Source: Cyanoderma ruficeps (Eukaryota; Chordata; Aves; Passeriformes; Timaliidae). Taken from it: a DNA stretch of 64,000 bases. The translations under genes were made by a program, and so were the position numbers. How positions within the stretch are numbered: the stretch's first letter is position 1; each line of letters starts with the position of its first letter. A model generated the notes under the pieces. It worked only from the letters and a program-made list of their open reading frames with translations, had not been told where the DNA came from and made no database searches. This document shows, one piece after another, positions 7,400 through 21,324 of this stretch. The stretch lies in contig VZDJ01007753.1 of assembly GCA_008694505.1 (NCBI GenBank), positions 23,162,786-23,226,785 on the forward strand, given 5' to 3'.

Positions 7400-10300
7400 A
7401 AGCCAGAGAGATTTGTTCTTTATTCTTGTGTACAATTGTAAAAAAAAAAAAACAAACCAACTTACAGGGTTAAAATAATTGACTTACAATTATTCTTCAG
7501 GGTTTAAAATGTCTTGTTGGTATTCTAAACTCTAAGTGACAAAACCTGGGAAATCAGGACTGTTTTTTATGTCTGTTTTCCTCCTCAAGCAAGCTTCCTT
7601 TGTCTTTAAAGCCTGATCCAAAACCCACTGACACCAACAGCCTTCTTTCTGCTGACACTAAGGGCAACACAGTTGGCTGCCAAGGTCACTCTAGGAATAG
7701 CCAGAATACATTTACCCATAAATGAAACAATTGCAGCTTTTCATCAGGGAATCCAAATAGTAACCTCAGCTTTTCTGCCTTACAGCTGGTTTAAGAAATA
7801 CGTTGTTCATGTCCCATCAACTTACTGGTAAGCCACTGGGGCAGTCTCAAATGATCCTCTGTTAACAGCAATTATCCTAATACAGAATAGAATACTAATT
7901 TACTTAATGACTTTTTAAAACATTTTTAAAAATTCCTTCTGAATTCAACAGAAAATATTTCTCTGGCAACAGTAGGAGTTGGATCAGGACTAAAAAACAT
8001 ACAAGTGCATTTCTAACTAAATAGTATCTGCCCTTTAAAGAAAAGGGCCAAAATGGTGCTGGAAAATTTGGGGGTACTTTATAACATAAGAAGGAGACGT
8101 GGGCTCAGAGTCACAAATGGCCTTTTGATTGTATTTTATGCCAAGCCTGAAAATGGATTTTATTATATATTGGCTTGGAGATGATGCAAATATGTCTTTT
8201 CCTCTTGGCTTACAACAAATACCTTAACATTCCATTCTTGTAGTTTGGCAGCATTGTCACTTTAAAAAATGGTGATTAATTCTTAGATAGTCTATCCATT
8301 ATCACATTCATCTGCTGTCCTTTTTCTTCCACTGTGAAGCATTATATGACTTTGAGATGTGTCACTTTTTAAAAGATTTTAAAAATATTTTTCTTTATGT
8401 ATAAATTTAAGAGTTTTCCTGATTTGATTATAGAAACCTCTAAAGATGGATTTCTCAAATTCTTTGTGATAAAAACGCACACTGATACTGCTAGTTGACT
8501 GCATGCTCACTGGAAAACTGCATGTTATTTTTAGAAGGACAACATGGCAGCTAAAATCTCCATCTGCAAAATAACAAGCTTCTGAAGATTATTATTTGAC
8601 ACACAAATCCAAGTCTGATTTTCATTTTGCAGAGTCCTGGGATGGTTTTCAAAATCTCATTTTGAATAGATACTGAAAAGAAAAATATTCTTTGACAGTC
8701 GTAAGCGCTCCTTTAAAATGTTGAAGAAATGAGTGATTGTGTGCAAAGCACTCGATCCAGTGCCAATTAAAGTTGAAAAAAACAAAACTAATACTTCATT
8801 GGGCTTTGGTTCGGGTTCAGCATAATTTCCTGTTAGGCAGAAGCCCTAATGCAAGTTTTTTCCAGTGGCTGCATAGCAGTTTTCAGTCAAACTCTAGTGA
8901 AGGTGCATGACTTGAAAGTGATAAGATTTTAATACCTTAAAATTCTAAAGTAATATTTAGAAAGCATCTGTTTATATTAGTCAATGCAAATGACTCAGTT
9001 AATTTAATTTTTTTTATGTAGTTGCACATTTGTACTCCAGTAAGTTGGGATTCTTCAGATTTGTCCAAAGAGAAGAATATCAGGAAATGTAAATGCTGAT
9101 TTATGTAACAGGATCAGTGATAAAGTAGGCAAAGACTTATATTTTGATCAACAGAAACATCATCCACCTTGGAACATGGCTTTTCATATTTCAGACGAGA
9201 GATGAAATGTGTCAAGAGATCAGTTATTCTAATCTTCTTTTTAAATTGTTATTTTTCATTTCTTACCAACTACTCATTTGTCATGGACAAGAGAAATATA
9301 GCAAACACTTTTTTTGTCAATGTATGTGAGAATCATATGATTAATGCTAATGGACTGTTTGCATGAAAGCTGACTATTCATTTACAGAATAAATGCTTTA
9401 AAATTGTCACAGCAATGGAACAGTGTGTTAACTGAGCAGAACTGAGTGATCATGAAGCTGAAGGGCACATTACTGGCTACTTAGGTCTTACTCCTGTCTC
9501 AGTGAAATAAATTAGTCTCACCATGGATATCTCTGTAAGGATCAGACATTAAAAATGAAAATTTAGTTAGTGTTTGTTTTGTTAATTGTTTACATTGTTT
9601 TGCACTGGTGGACAACATTATGTGTCATGATAAGTGCAAACATAAATGCTATGTTCACTGAGCTCCTATGGGAAATTGCAATAGAATCTAATAAACGATT
9701 AGTTTCATGGAATTTTAAAATTTACATAAACTAATGACATTATTTCATTTTTATATAGACTTATCTTGTGCTTTCCACATGTGTTTGAATTTCAAAAGCT
9801 ATTTACGTAGGGGTTATGAACCATTTCACCAGATATGTGTAAGATACAACGAGAGTGGATAAAAATATTTTTTAAAGGAGGAATTTTTTTTTCATAATGA
9901 AAACTAGCTGCATTATTACATGTAGTATTTTTACATGGGGAAGCTGAATTCACTGGTCCCATAAAGAGTTTAGTTTTAGAGACCTCTGTAGAAATGTAAG
10001 GGTTTTCAGCTTTTTCAAGGGAAAACTGAAGAACAAAGAGATCAACTAAGATAAATGAATCACAGAAATGGTCAGATGGATTTTACTTTGTTTTACACTA
10101 AAGAAGTCAGAAACACTCAGAATCTTCAGACTGGGTGCAATGCTTTTCTTGGATTATACCTAATAGGGTAGGACAAAGCTGCTGCTATGTAGAGAACCAT
10201 AGGAAAAGACGTCCCTGAAATGTTAAATGTGAGGAAAAAAAATCTTTTCCTGCATTTGTAAAAGAATACGTTTCTTTCAGGGCAAGAGGTTGGATCAGGT

Positions 10301-13266
10301 AGACATTGTGCCTGCATCCTTTTGGCTTTGTTTTGATTGAATATAACTGTTTCACCTTGCTACTTCAGCAAAACTGGTTAGAAGCTTTTGTTTGCTGTGC
10401 AAGTATAGAAATGGGAATAAAAAAATTGGGTCATGTGAGGAGAATGCAGGCATATGTTTTCAGTACTTAGAGTCTGGTCTTGCTCTTCATGAATTTAATG
10501 ACAAGGCTTTGTTTTCTGTGGGACCAAGTCAGTTCCCAGCCGGGTGAAAACTTCCATTTCATGAGATTAACAGAAGAGATTACAGCATTTCTGTATTGCA
10601 CACCCATCCCTGGATATTTTGGAATATTCTTCCCAGAAATTCTATTTTATTGTAAGCTTTCAAAAAACACACTAAGTTGGTATCAGCTACTAATACCAGA
10701 TCCTAAACATCACCATGCTCTCAATACAATTCTAATAGTGTCTCTATGAAGAAAAATCACGCTGGGAAGTGCTTTATATTATGCCTATTAAAATGTACAA
10801 AAGAAGCGAATCAGGAGTCACCAGCCCATTAGATAAGTGCAGATATGGAGTATTCCCTGGCACTGCATTAAAAATAAACCATGCATATAGACATATATAT
10901 GAAGCTAAATATTTGCAAGATTGTTAAAAGATTTTACCTGAATTGCATTAGTATGTTACAGATTAAATTTCAGAGATGGATACAGAAGTCACACACTCAG
11001 AAACCAAACTAGATGCAATGACCTGATGGATATTTAACATGCAAAAACCCCCAACAATCACCCTTTTCCTGTGACTTCTGGTGCTATGGGCTATACCAAT
11101 TGCTTTGGGGAGTTTAGCTGAGCAGGTGTCTCTCTAAGTGATAGCTTTTAAGGGGCTTGTCGTCACAGCATTAAAATCTATCAGCTTTTTTATTTTTTTC
11201 AATGCAGGATGAATCCAATTTCTAGGTTATGGAGGCCCACATATAAAATTACTTTCTGGTATCCCCTCAAAGTGAGAATTACTTTTATATTCAACAGAAT
11301 GTGAAAGTAAGGTAATTTGGTATTAATCCACCTATTTTTTGCAAACGTAGTGTGGCAAAAAAGGATGTAAAAGGGTTACCAGTACCTGGATAATAATTAA
11401 TACACCCTAAAGTGATTAAGCAAATCGTGACTTTTGTTTTTTTCTCTGAAAAGAGCATTTGCTGCATATGATTTATCTATAAATATATTTAATGGCACAT
11501 TATTAAGTGTAACTTTCATTTTTGAAATATTTTGTGAAGTTTCCAATGAAATCATGATTGATGTTTTCATATTTTTTTCAGAGAATGGTTAAATGATTAC
11601 TGTTTGAAACTGGCTATTTTTTGAAAGATGTTATAATAATCCTATATTTCAAATCTGCTAACAATTTGACTTTTTTTGAAGAATGCTAAGGTAGAAAATT
11701 ATTTGTACCAGTTAAGCGACATTACATTTGGACGAGATGGTTTCCTTTCCAGTGACAAGCTTTATTTGTCAAATCTTTTTTTTTTTTAATTTGCATTGAG
11801 CAGAGATTTTTTAACATATTGGAAGTACATATTATGAAGAGATAACTTTAAGGAAATGTATGATGGCAAAATTGGGGGGGGCAAAAGTAAGGATTTGTGG
11901 GCATTAGAGAAAAGTAGGTGTGCTGTGGACTTATTAACAATTTAGGGATTAAAGCATCTTCAGAACATATTCATGAGCAAATATACAAGATTCCTTGCAT
12001 TATCTCTTATGTAAGCAAAATGTTTCTAGAAATTATTTCCAACTATTGTCCAGTTTCACGTTGAGTAATCTAAATAGTGCATTATAGTGTCCAAAGCCAT
12101 CATGAATACTGATGTCCCTACTTTCACCCCAAACTTTTTTTGAAAATGCACCACTGCTCTGTAACAAAAACCACTTTGCCATCAGTAACCTGTCCATCAG
12201 AAAACAGATGGTATTTGATATGGGTATTAAGCAGACTTTAATGGAGCAACCAGCCTTGAAGGTGCACAATAAAGGGTGACTTGTGATAGGCATGTTATGA
12301 GTGGAGTTACTGCAAGGCCAAAGCAAATAAAGGGGCTTTCACATTGGCACTGGATGTCATATTCAGGTGCAAGGGATTCAGGGGTTCTGAAAAAAGGTAA
12401 GGGCCATAGGAATTTATTTATTTTCTCCTTTGAAAGAAGAAGACAAAACCTGTTCTAGCAGTGCTCTTTGTGTAAGAAAATGTGTACTTATACATATGTA
12501 CAACTCTGAAAGGAGTCCACATCTGACATTGTAAAATGCCCACCAGCAAGTGTAATTGGGCAATATTTAGTTTACATATATAGAGAGATAACACATTCAA
12601 GTCTTTACCACCAATTTCTCACATGTAAGTGGAAACATAATTTGTAGGTCCAAGGAAATAATTCGTTGCATCTGCTATATATTTGTACCAATTCCCTCAA
12701 AGTGAAATTCTTCATATGTCTCTCTCATGAAACTATTGAAATTCCTCTGTTTATAAAAAAGGTGGAAGCACATTTCAAAAAAAAAGTTAACATGTTTACA
12801 TTAACATCACAACATGACTTTTTTTTTTTTTAAATTCTGTGTGGTGCAAATTTTCTTGATGTATTCTTCAATTTAATGTTCTGGTTAATGTTTGGATTTT
12901 GCCTCATACAATTACAGGGAGCTGTATTTTTTCTGGTTTTCTTTTTAAATTATTATTATTATTATTAACTCAGATTCTGCACGTATGTTAAGGTATTGTA
13001 ATTCTTAAAGTGTCAACAAATACAGAATTTTTTTAAAAATATGTACAAGGCATCCAATTATGTTTAATTTAGTTTGTGGGGGTTTTATTTAAAAAAACTG
13101 GTAAAACATAAGGCTTTCATTGATCACTTTAATTATTATTCCATTTTCAGAAATTGTATCTCCTGCATTTATTCATGTCGTTCTTATGTTAGTAGAGACT
13201 GGAATTTTTATCTGCCTTCAGCTATGTGATCTATAGCTCAAATTTCAGCTTACTTTAAACCAATAG
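7400..13266. other. Intergenic DNA downstream of GJD2, no gene seen
   Basis: This is AT-rich DNA with short, unrecognisable open frames only. It holds homopolymer runs, a (TTA)6 microsatellite at 12950-12967, and a small patch at 8700-8813 with four CpGs in a CpG-poor setting. No CR1 or other transposon remnant is recognisable. Confidence 0.6.
12950..12967 (+). repeat. (TTA)6 microsatellite
   Basis: Six tandem TTA units lie in AT-rich intergenic DNA. The repeat is short and carries no other signal. Confidence 0.9.
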
Positions 13267-13416
13267 GACCACAGAGCATGAACAATCAAGAGAATCGCAA
13301 GGCTCAATGAGACACATCAAAAGAGAAGTGAATTTTAGAGTGACCACAGAGCATGAACAATCAAGAGAATCGCAAGGCTCAATGAGACACATCAAAAGAG
13401 AAGTGAATTTTAGAGT
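13267..13416. repeat. Perfect 75-bp tandem duplication
   Basis: Bases 13267-13341 and 13342-13416 are identical over 75 positions. The unit starts GACCACAGAGCATGAACAAT and ends TTTTAGAGT. It is not a simple repeat and does not resemble CR1. Complete identity means the duplication is young or is an assembly artefact. Because 75 is a multiple of three, a minus-strand open frame reads through both copies, but that peptide has no recognisable features. Confidence 0.95.
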
Positions 13417-13704
13417 GATGTTGATCTTATAAATAACATACACTGAATTAAATCAGTCTTTATGACCTAATCACACATAAGTGAATACATTATCATTGTA
13501 TATTGCTGGGAGTCATACTAAGAAAAAGCTAGTGTCCATTATTAATAAGAAGGATTCTTAAAAATTATTAAATTTTTAGTTTCTCAAATAGTTGTTTTAA
13601 AACCCTTAAAATGATGCAAAGATTGGAATGTAATTGTGACACTTGCCCATCTTCTTAAGTTGCTGAAGCAAAAATTATAAATACATATTTATTGATAAAA
13701 TACT

Positions 13705-14240
13705 TCATAGAATCACAGAATATGCTAAGTTGGAAGGGATCCATGAGGATCATGCAGTCCAACTCGTGGCTCTGCACAGGACACCCCAGGAGTCACACCA
13801 TGCACCTGAGAGGAATGTCCAAATGCTTCTTTAACCCTGTTAGGCTGGTGCTGTGGCCATTTTCCTGGGGAGCCTGTTCCAGTGCCCAACCACCCCTGGG
13901 GGAAGAAGGTTTTCCTGATATCCAACCTAAACCTCCCCGTGGTTTCATGACATTCCCTTGGGTTCTGTCCCTGTCACCACAGAGAAGAGATCAGTGCCTG
14001 CCCCTCCTCTTCCCTTCATGAGGAAGCTGTAACTACAGTGAGGTGTCCCCTGAGTCTCCTTTTCTTCAGGCAGAACAGAACAAGTGACCTCAGCCACTCC
14101 TTATACTGGTGCTCCTTCAGAGCCTTCCCCGTCCTCGTGGCCTTTGTACATTCTCTAACAACTTAATGTCTCTTGTATATTGTGGTGCCCCAAACTGCAC
14201 ACAGGACTCAAGGTGAGGCTGCCCCAGTGCAGAGCAACAC
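13705..14240 (-). mobile_element. CR1 LINE fragment (3' end, reverse orientation)
   Basis: On the + strand it begins TCATAGAATCACAGAATATG, the reverse complement of the usual avian CR1 3' tail. It continues through the 3' end of ORF2 and the 3' UTR, including the phrase GGGGAGCCTGTTCCAGTGCC. The 5' side is truncated near 14240 (CAGTGCAGAGCAACA), as is typical of incomplete reverse transcription. Stops and frameshifts show that it is inactive. Confidence 0.88.
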
Positions 14241-15060
14241 TTATTTGTTCATATGTGTGTACTCTTCAATTCTGCTTAGCAGGCAGTCAGGAGAGAAGGG
14301 GCTTTAATTGTACAAGTTTCATTAGATTGCAGTAAGAGCATAGGCAGATAAAATATTTATAGAATGATTTTTGAATTTGGCAGCATGACTCCTATTAACA
14401 TTAATGGAATTTTTACAGCTGAATCTTAGTGCTTTAAGTAAAAAATATTAATTCCTGCTGTTTGCTCAACAACTTGACCTTTCTACTGTAAATTAATACA
14501 ATATTTTGAATCAATTTTAGACTAATTAAACTTTGAGGCCCTCTTGTACTCTTTCATGAAAACACATATCAGGGAGAAGCTAGCTTGTCAGCATGAGCAT
14601 ATGGTTATCTAAATTTAGCCTATTTTATTGAAAAGGTGTCAAATTTGATACATTGAAACTCTGGCACCATTGGAATAGCACCTTACACTTTGCAGTATTA
14701 GAGTTTATAGCAATCCAGTGTGTGCCAAAGAACTCTGCAGCATTGGATATTTGATTCCTTTCAGTACTGAAAAGCCCATGAATATTTGTTACAGTGACCT
14801 TCTGCTTTGACTAAAGGAGAAAGAAAGGAATCCTGCCAATATGGTGCTTGACCATGCTGTCTCCTTAGCAAATGTGAGAGCTTCTGAAACAAAAATATTA
14901 AAATGGAACAGTGTTTAGACTATTCAAATAGAAGTTTTGCTTAGAAATGTCCCCTGCTAGGCTGTGAATGATACTGTGGGGCTGCAAGAGCTTCTGCAAC
15001 ACCACTGCAATCCTGCATGAAAATATTTAATTGTAATTAATATGTGAGTTGCTACTGATT

Positions 15061-15076
15061 GTCTGTCTGTCTGTCT
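15061..15076 (+). repeat. (GTCT)4 microsatellite
   Basis: Four perfect GTCT units occur in intergenic DNA. Confidence 0.9.
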
Positions 15077-16450
15077 TGAAGGTACTGTATGACTTGCTTC
15101 ACAATTAAAACAGCTAATATCTCTAATTTGTTTTGGCCAGCATCTCTTCACACAGTATCTACCAAGAGACAAAACTCTAATTCAAGCAACCATGCTTTCT
15201 CAAATTTTATCCTAGGACAGTGGCTCATATCCTCGCAGGAACTAAAGAACACAAAACTGGCTCCAGCCTGTTCAGCAGCATAAGCAAAACCACGGGGGAG
15301 GGAGGGAGAGAGAACAGGAAGAGCTGGCTTTGCCAGTTTTCTGCTGCTAAGGAGAAGTGGGAAGGAAAGCTGTGCTTGTCCTTGCCTTCACCCCATCCTC
15401 ACTTCTCAGAGGCGGCTGTCACCTCGCATATGTGACCGTTCCCTGGGCCCAGCAGCTGTGGGGAGCTCTGTGATTGTGCTTGCTGGTCTCTCCTGCCTGC
15501 TGGTGCCCTTGCAGGGGCTGTAATGGGCTCAGCAGCTGGCAGTTGCTAATTCTCACTTGTCCTGGGATTCTTTCACCATCCTTCAGAACAATATCTCGCA
15601 TTTTTCTTGTGCAAGACAGCTGAATTATCAAGAGTCTAAAGCAAGCCTTGATAATTCATGTATTTTCTCCATAGTGCAAAAAAAAATGAAATTAATGAAA
15701 TTAAGGCTGTAATTTCTCAGCTGCTAAGAGATATACATAGAAAAATTCGTTATGTTGGAATGTTCATCCAGAAATGCTGACTCATTACAGAATGAATGCA
15801 TATTTCAAACTAAATTCTAAGGGAATGTGAGAATACTCCTGTCAATGTTAGTTAGAAATCCTTAGACTTGTCTGGAAAAGAACATAATGTCACATGCAAA
15901 TTAGAGAGAAGAGTGAAAAACAACAAGGTTAACATTTTCTAAAAAGTTCCCCTATATTTATAAAAAAAATTCCACTACAGGTAAAACCCCTGAACTTCCT
16001 TTTATACTTCTGAGAAGCATAATATTGCTCCTGTGCTATTTTTAAAGAAAACATTTTAGAAAACTCTCTTCTTATACTCCTCATACTCAGAGCTCCAGGA
16101 TAGTTCAATACTGAAGATGAAAATACTTAAATAGATAAATATCCTCAAATTTAAAAGCCTTCCAAAGAAAAAAAATATGCTTGGCTGTACACTCTAGAAG
16201 TACTTAGAACTGTTTTTAAAAACAGAATTTATGAAGACAACAATTAAACAAGCACCAGAAGAGATTAACTTAAAGTCTTTAAAGAACTGGGGCAATGACT
16301 TAGGAGAGTGACTAAAAAAATATTTAGCATATTATGTGGTGAATTTACACAAAAACGTGGCTGGCTACACAGATCAGACACAGAACAATCACATGGGGCT
16401 CATCCCACTTCCATCTGTGTGGGATGGAGATACCCCAGTGAAAAACCCCA

Positions 16451-16482
16451 CATATATATGTATTTATATATATATATACACA
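16451..16482. repeat. TA-rich microsatellite
   Basis: Alternating AT and CATATATATG-type sequence ends in TATATATATATACACATG. It is a low-complexity tract with some self-complementarity. Confidence 0.8.
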
Positions 16483-18778
16483 TGTACAATTTGGCACTAG
16501 ATGCCAGTCTCCTCAGTTGGTGCACCTGGACATATGAGCCCCTGAGGCTGCAGCATCGCTGCAGCTGCACTGCAGACCCTGCACTCACACAGAGACACAC
16601 ACATATGCACACACCCAAGGCTGCCACTGGGCTTCACTCACTCAGGTCTCTCCAGTTGCTTCCACACGGGCACATGGAATTCCTGACTCGTGGTCTGACT
16701 GCAATTGCTGGCACCCAGACCCTGGTACAGACATACTCAGCAGAGAGCCCCTCACTGAAAGAAATTTTGAAAGAAGATAGGACAGGCTGAGCAAGTCAGC
16801 TGCAGCTCTGGCCAGAGAAGCATACCAAGGAGAGAATTGCACCTGATTGGCCTCTTTGTCTCTTCTTATCCTCACACTTGTTTCTCCCCAAATCATCTAG
16901 ATCGCTTCCTTTCCCCACTGTTGGCTTGTCCCCTAAACATCCCAGAATAAATCTTGAAGTGAACTTCTCTTGCATCCCATGATATGTCCCATATCCTTAG
17001 GCACATTTGCCTGCCTCGGCTAGGGTCAAACCATCAAATGATAACTTATGTTGATGGGCTTAATATCCAGACTTTGGGGCTGAGGCTCTACTAGAGCAGC
17101 TCTGAGAGATGCCTAGACAGAGCACTCCTTCCTTTGAATCTTTAATTTGGGTCCTCTCCTTGCTTTTGTACTCCTGCACTTCTCTGGTCTTGTAGAGATG
17201 AGTATTTTATGGGCTGATGGCTCCTGTGATGGGTGTGGCAGTAGTTGGGAGAGTTGTATTTTGAGTTTCCCCATCTGTTATCGCTCTAGATATCTAGTTA
17301 TCTCTCTATCTTCTTTTGTGGGTGTGCAGATGAGCTTTGAACTCATAAAAAATCTTTTTTCAGGTACAAATGCAGGTTTTAGAATATTTTCCATGATTCT
17401 CTGAGAGCTTACAGCAGAAATGCACGATAGAAAAACTGAATTTGCTGCAGCTGTATCTCTGCAGCATCCTCTAACAGCTTTCAAAGTGCTAAAGAAAAAT
17501 TAACTACAATGGTGAGCTTTTAAAAGAGGAAGTTGAGATGTGCAAATAGGGAAGATTTATTCTGCTTGTAAGGGTTGTCCATTACTTTTTGTCAGTTCTT
17601 TCCTCAGCTAAGCGGAAGATTTTCACAATAACATGAGTGAAAGTTAGTTTCACACTTGTTAAAAAAGTCAGTCCTGAGGAGTCTCCTGTAGAGAAGAAGA
17701 TCTGAGACCTGGTGCCAGTGACTTAAAACATTTTGGCTGGTTCTTCTGCACTCTTAGATCTCATAGCTGTCAACACTCTTAGATCCCATTCTCAGCTAAC
17801 AAAGCAGCTTCTGTCCTTCAAAGTTTCTTTCTTGGATTGAGACATTAAGCTCTATGGCCAAATCAACAGGAAGAATGCCATGATTTCTGTGAAGATAGCA
17901 GGGTTATTGAGCATTAAGGGTAATTTGCATCTAAAGTTTTCATTTAAAAGGTGAAATAAATTACCCTTTTATCTATGATGTAATTTCCATGATTCTCTTC
18001 ATATTGATGACTGTGTTATTTAAAATACATAGCAAAAACTTAAAACCTGGAAAATTTTGACCATCTTTGATTTATGCTTTCCTAAAAACATGAATATTTG
18101 TTACTTTTTTCTGGTTTCATTCATTTTATTAATCTGGTTAGTTCAAATTATAGACTGTATCTCAGCCCTTGCGATTGTAACTCTGTCCCTATTTTTCGGC
18201 TTGATGGCTGTTGACAGGCACAGGAGAAAGTACTTCAGAGCATATAAAATGTCTCATAAACATTCTGTTAGAATCCCAGCAAACATTTACTTGAACAATT
18301 TTGCAATGTTGTATTTCAGATGGCAGGTCTGAGATCACTGGGAAAGAGCAGCTCACTGCCTGCCCTCTTGCAAAGGCAGTGCAGTAAGTGCAACAGACAT
18401 GGAAAATACAAGGACATAAACAGCTAAATGACAAAAAATGTGCAGAAATATTTACAGTTTAGGCTGTCCATTGTGATCTGGACACCTGTCAACCATGTAC
18501 AGAGGCGATAATTTCACTGAGATTAGTAGACTGTAAAATCACATTTTCACCATGTCAACAGAGAACCAAACCTGGCACTGTTTTTACAACTACGTAATGT
18601 CATAAAATATATTTCAGGTTATTCTGTTGTGCAATTATTACAGCTTTACATCAATATGAGCTGTAGAATGGTATGACACCTCAAAATGAGTAAGATATCT
18701 TTTAAAAATATTTTTTATTCTGTCCACATTTTTGGTCAGCTTGCTAGTTTCCCATTAAACTCATGTGTGTCAAAATAC

Positions 18779-18820
18779 GTATATATATATTATTCGCATA
18801 TATATATGTGTATGTGTGCA
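18779..18820. repeat. AT/GT-rich low-complexity tract
   Basis: Two runs of alternating AT, split by TATTCGC, are followed by TGTGTATGTGTGC. This alternating purine-pyrimidine sequence is intergenic. Confidence 0.8.
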
Positions 18821-20075
18821 TAGTAAAGATCTGAGGTTGTATTGACTCCATCATCTGTGTTTAAGTTGTCCTTTCAACTCTTGCAAAAGGAAACATTATA
18901 AAAAGTCCTGTTCATTGCACAGACATCCCAGGCCTTCCATGTGCACTGTTCTCTGACAGCTGCTTAGCCATAGGCTTCTTTTGACTTCATTCAGGTGACT
19001 TTAAAAGCTAATGACAGAAACACTTGTTAAGAAAAGTGAGTGGCTCAGCCCCATGGCACAGCAGAATGTCTTGCCATCGCAGTGAGAGACAATTCAGTCA
19101 CCTTTATTTAAGGGTTATTTTGTGAAACCACACACGTTGAATTTAGCAGTTATACTTGTTTAGTTACTCTACAGACCTGACTATTTTGAGAAAATCTGTA
19201 CACCTCTGTGAGCCAACTAGTCCCTCTACACTTTGCTGTCACTCACCCACTGGGAGTATTTCCATTCTGCAGCTGCACAGCTATGCTCAGATGCCTGGCC
19301 ATCCTGTCAGACCACACTCTTAATGTCTGCTGAGTGCAATCCTACCAAGGTTCAGTGGACACACTTTAACTGAGCACAGGTTTTGTTATCTTCCACTGTG
19401 GGCAATTTGAGGACTCTATCCTGTGATCTGTGGGTTTTCCATATAGCTTTAGATTTTGGTATGACTACACTGATTTAAAAGGGAAAATTGTGAAGTGAAA
19501 TCCTTTTTTCCCTGTTACTATATGGCCATGATAAAACAAGAGGCCTCAACAGCAGTTTTATGAAAAATGTATTGTATGTTATGTCACAAAAATAACAATA
19601 ATCTTATGAATGGGATGTTTTATTGTAGCAAATTTTAGTTGCTCCTCTGTGGCTCATTAATTTTGTTTCCTCCCTTGAAAGTGTGAGGTTTCGTATTTCT
19701 TTAAATACAGCTTTTCTCATGTACTATCTTTTGATATTTTCTGTGCAAATAGGAGACTGTGGCTGCCAGGTTGGAAAAAATATGGCAAAGTTACACAACA
19801 TCAGGAAAATAATTACCATAGTCTAGAATAACACTTTGAGGAAAACCAAGGCCTAGTAATTAAAAGTCGGCATCTTGCTGCTTTCTAGTACTCTGTCCTT
19901 AATAGTGAACCCTTGTTCCTATTACTAGGAAGCTATTCAAGCATCTATTTGAATCCATTAACTGATACGTCACACATAAGTGATATATCATACATATCAC
20001 ATCTAAATTGTTAAGTAACTCAGCTTTGCCAAGTTCATTATCATTCACCTTTGTAGCTCATATATGAGCCACATG

Positions 20076-20120
20076 ACTAAATCACATCATCACTAAATCA
20101 TCTATCACTAAATCCCATCA
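20076..20120 (+). repeat. Three-copy degenerate 15-16-bp tandem repeat
   Basis: Copies start ACTAAATC at 20076, 20092 and 20107 and each continues with a variant of ACATCATC. Divergence between copies suggests an old expansion. Confidence 0.7.
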
Positions 20121-21288
20121 ATATAATTCGAAGTCTTCTCCTACCTGGCATTCCTATAATAAAGCACAAAGGCTAAATGACTACCCTTGGTGTTTCTAAG
20201 CAGCTAAAGCTGTTTGAGAGAGATTTTTAGCTGATTGGTTCAAAAACTTCCTTAATGTGGTTTAGCAAGTTAAACTGTTATATTAAAAATTCTTGCTTTG
20301 AATGAGTTTATTACAGGTAAGAACCTGTAGTTAAATAGATTTCACACATCTTTCTCTCACCCCCTGTCTTACAGTGCTGCACAAAAATGAGTAAATGGAA
20401 AGCAAAGTAGCATCAGTTCTCTCCAGATTCAGGCTCATTTGTTATGCCTACAGAAGTGTTTATGACTCTACAAATATCCTGGGAAAATAAAGCAAGATCT
20501 GGGAGTGAATTAAGCCTGCTGATCAGTGAAAGGGCAAGGCAGGGAGACAGGCAGAACTTCTAGTGCAGGATTAGCCACAGTGGAGGATTGTCTGCTCACC
20601 TCCGGTCTGGGACTGCAAACAGTTCAAAATCTGACAGTGCCTGGAAGTCCTGCTATCAGCACCTGAAAGACTAATAGACACTTTGGATTGTGTAGGAAAT
20701 GATAATATCCCTGAAAATCATGCAGCATTTTCATGCATGATGAAATGTTTCATACTTGCTATGGCACTTGTGCATGGAGACAGCATTTGAAGGTGTTATG
20801 ACTTAGGACCAAGAACTCAGTCAGATGTAGGCCAGTTTTATGTCAGAAAGGTCTGACCACTATCTAAAACCCTGGACAAGAAGAAACATTCAGAATTTCT
20901 GTTCATTTTTTCTGTTTATTATTCTGTTCTTTAATCACTTGAATCCAACCCAAGGATGCTTATAAGAAAGTAAAGGGTAATTCGTCAGTTTTTCTGAGCA
21001 AAACCAGATGAATAGAAGTGAATCTCATTATGCAAAAATTTTGAAGGTGAAAGAACTGGGAATTCCAAAAATATTCTCCATATGTAGTGTGGTGGCACCT
21101 GATGAGAACTTGATATCAAAGGGAAAAGTGAGATATGCATCTATTTGCAGCCTTCTAGCTTCTGCAATATTATTTGTATGGATTAGCATTTACCAGCTTT
21201 GCAGGTCCACTTTTTCTAAACAGCAAAAAGTGCTTTCATTTTAGTGAGGAATGGATTTTAATTTTAAACTTGCTATCTTTATTTCCAC

Positions 21289-21324
21289 AAAAAAGAAAAA
21301 AGAAAAAAAAAGAAAATAAAAAAA
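21289..21324 (+). repeat. A-rich low-complexity tract
   Basis: Runs of A are broken by single G or T bases. No recognisable retroelement body precedes it, so it is not called as a retroposon tail. Confidence 0.75.

Noticed and set aside
13255..13443. Minus-strand open frame with a repeated 25-residue unit
   Set aside because: The peptide repeat only reflects the 75-bp DNA duplication being a multiple of three. There is no known domain and no other coding sign.
13692..14021. 109-codon plus-strand open frame
   Set aside because: It lies antisense within a CR1 3' end and is not a host gene.
16308..16790. 160-codon plus-strand open frame
   Set aside because: It runs through a TA microsatellite and CA-rich simple sequence. 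The product is low complexity, with no domain or splice support.
18057..18332. 91-codon open frame with a hydrophobic segment
   Set aside because: A hydrophobic stretch is common in translated T-rich DNA. There is no acceptor, poly(A) signal or family resemblance to support it.
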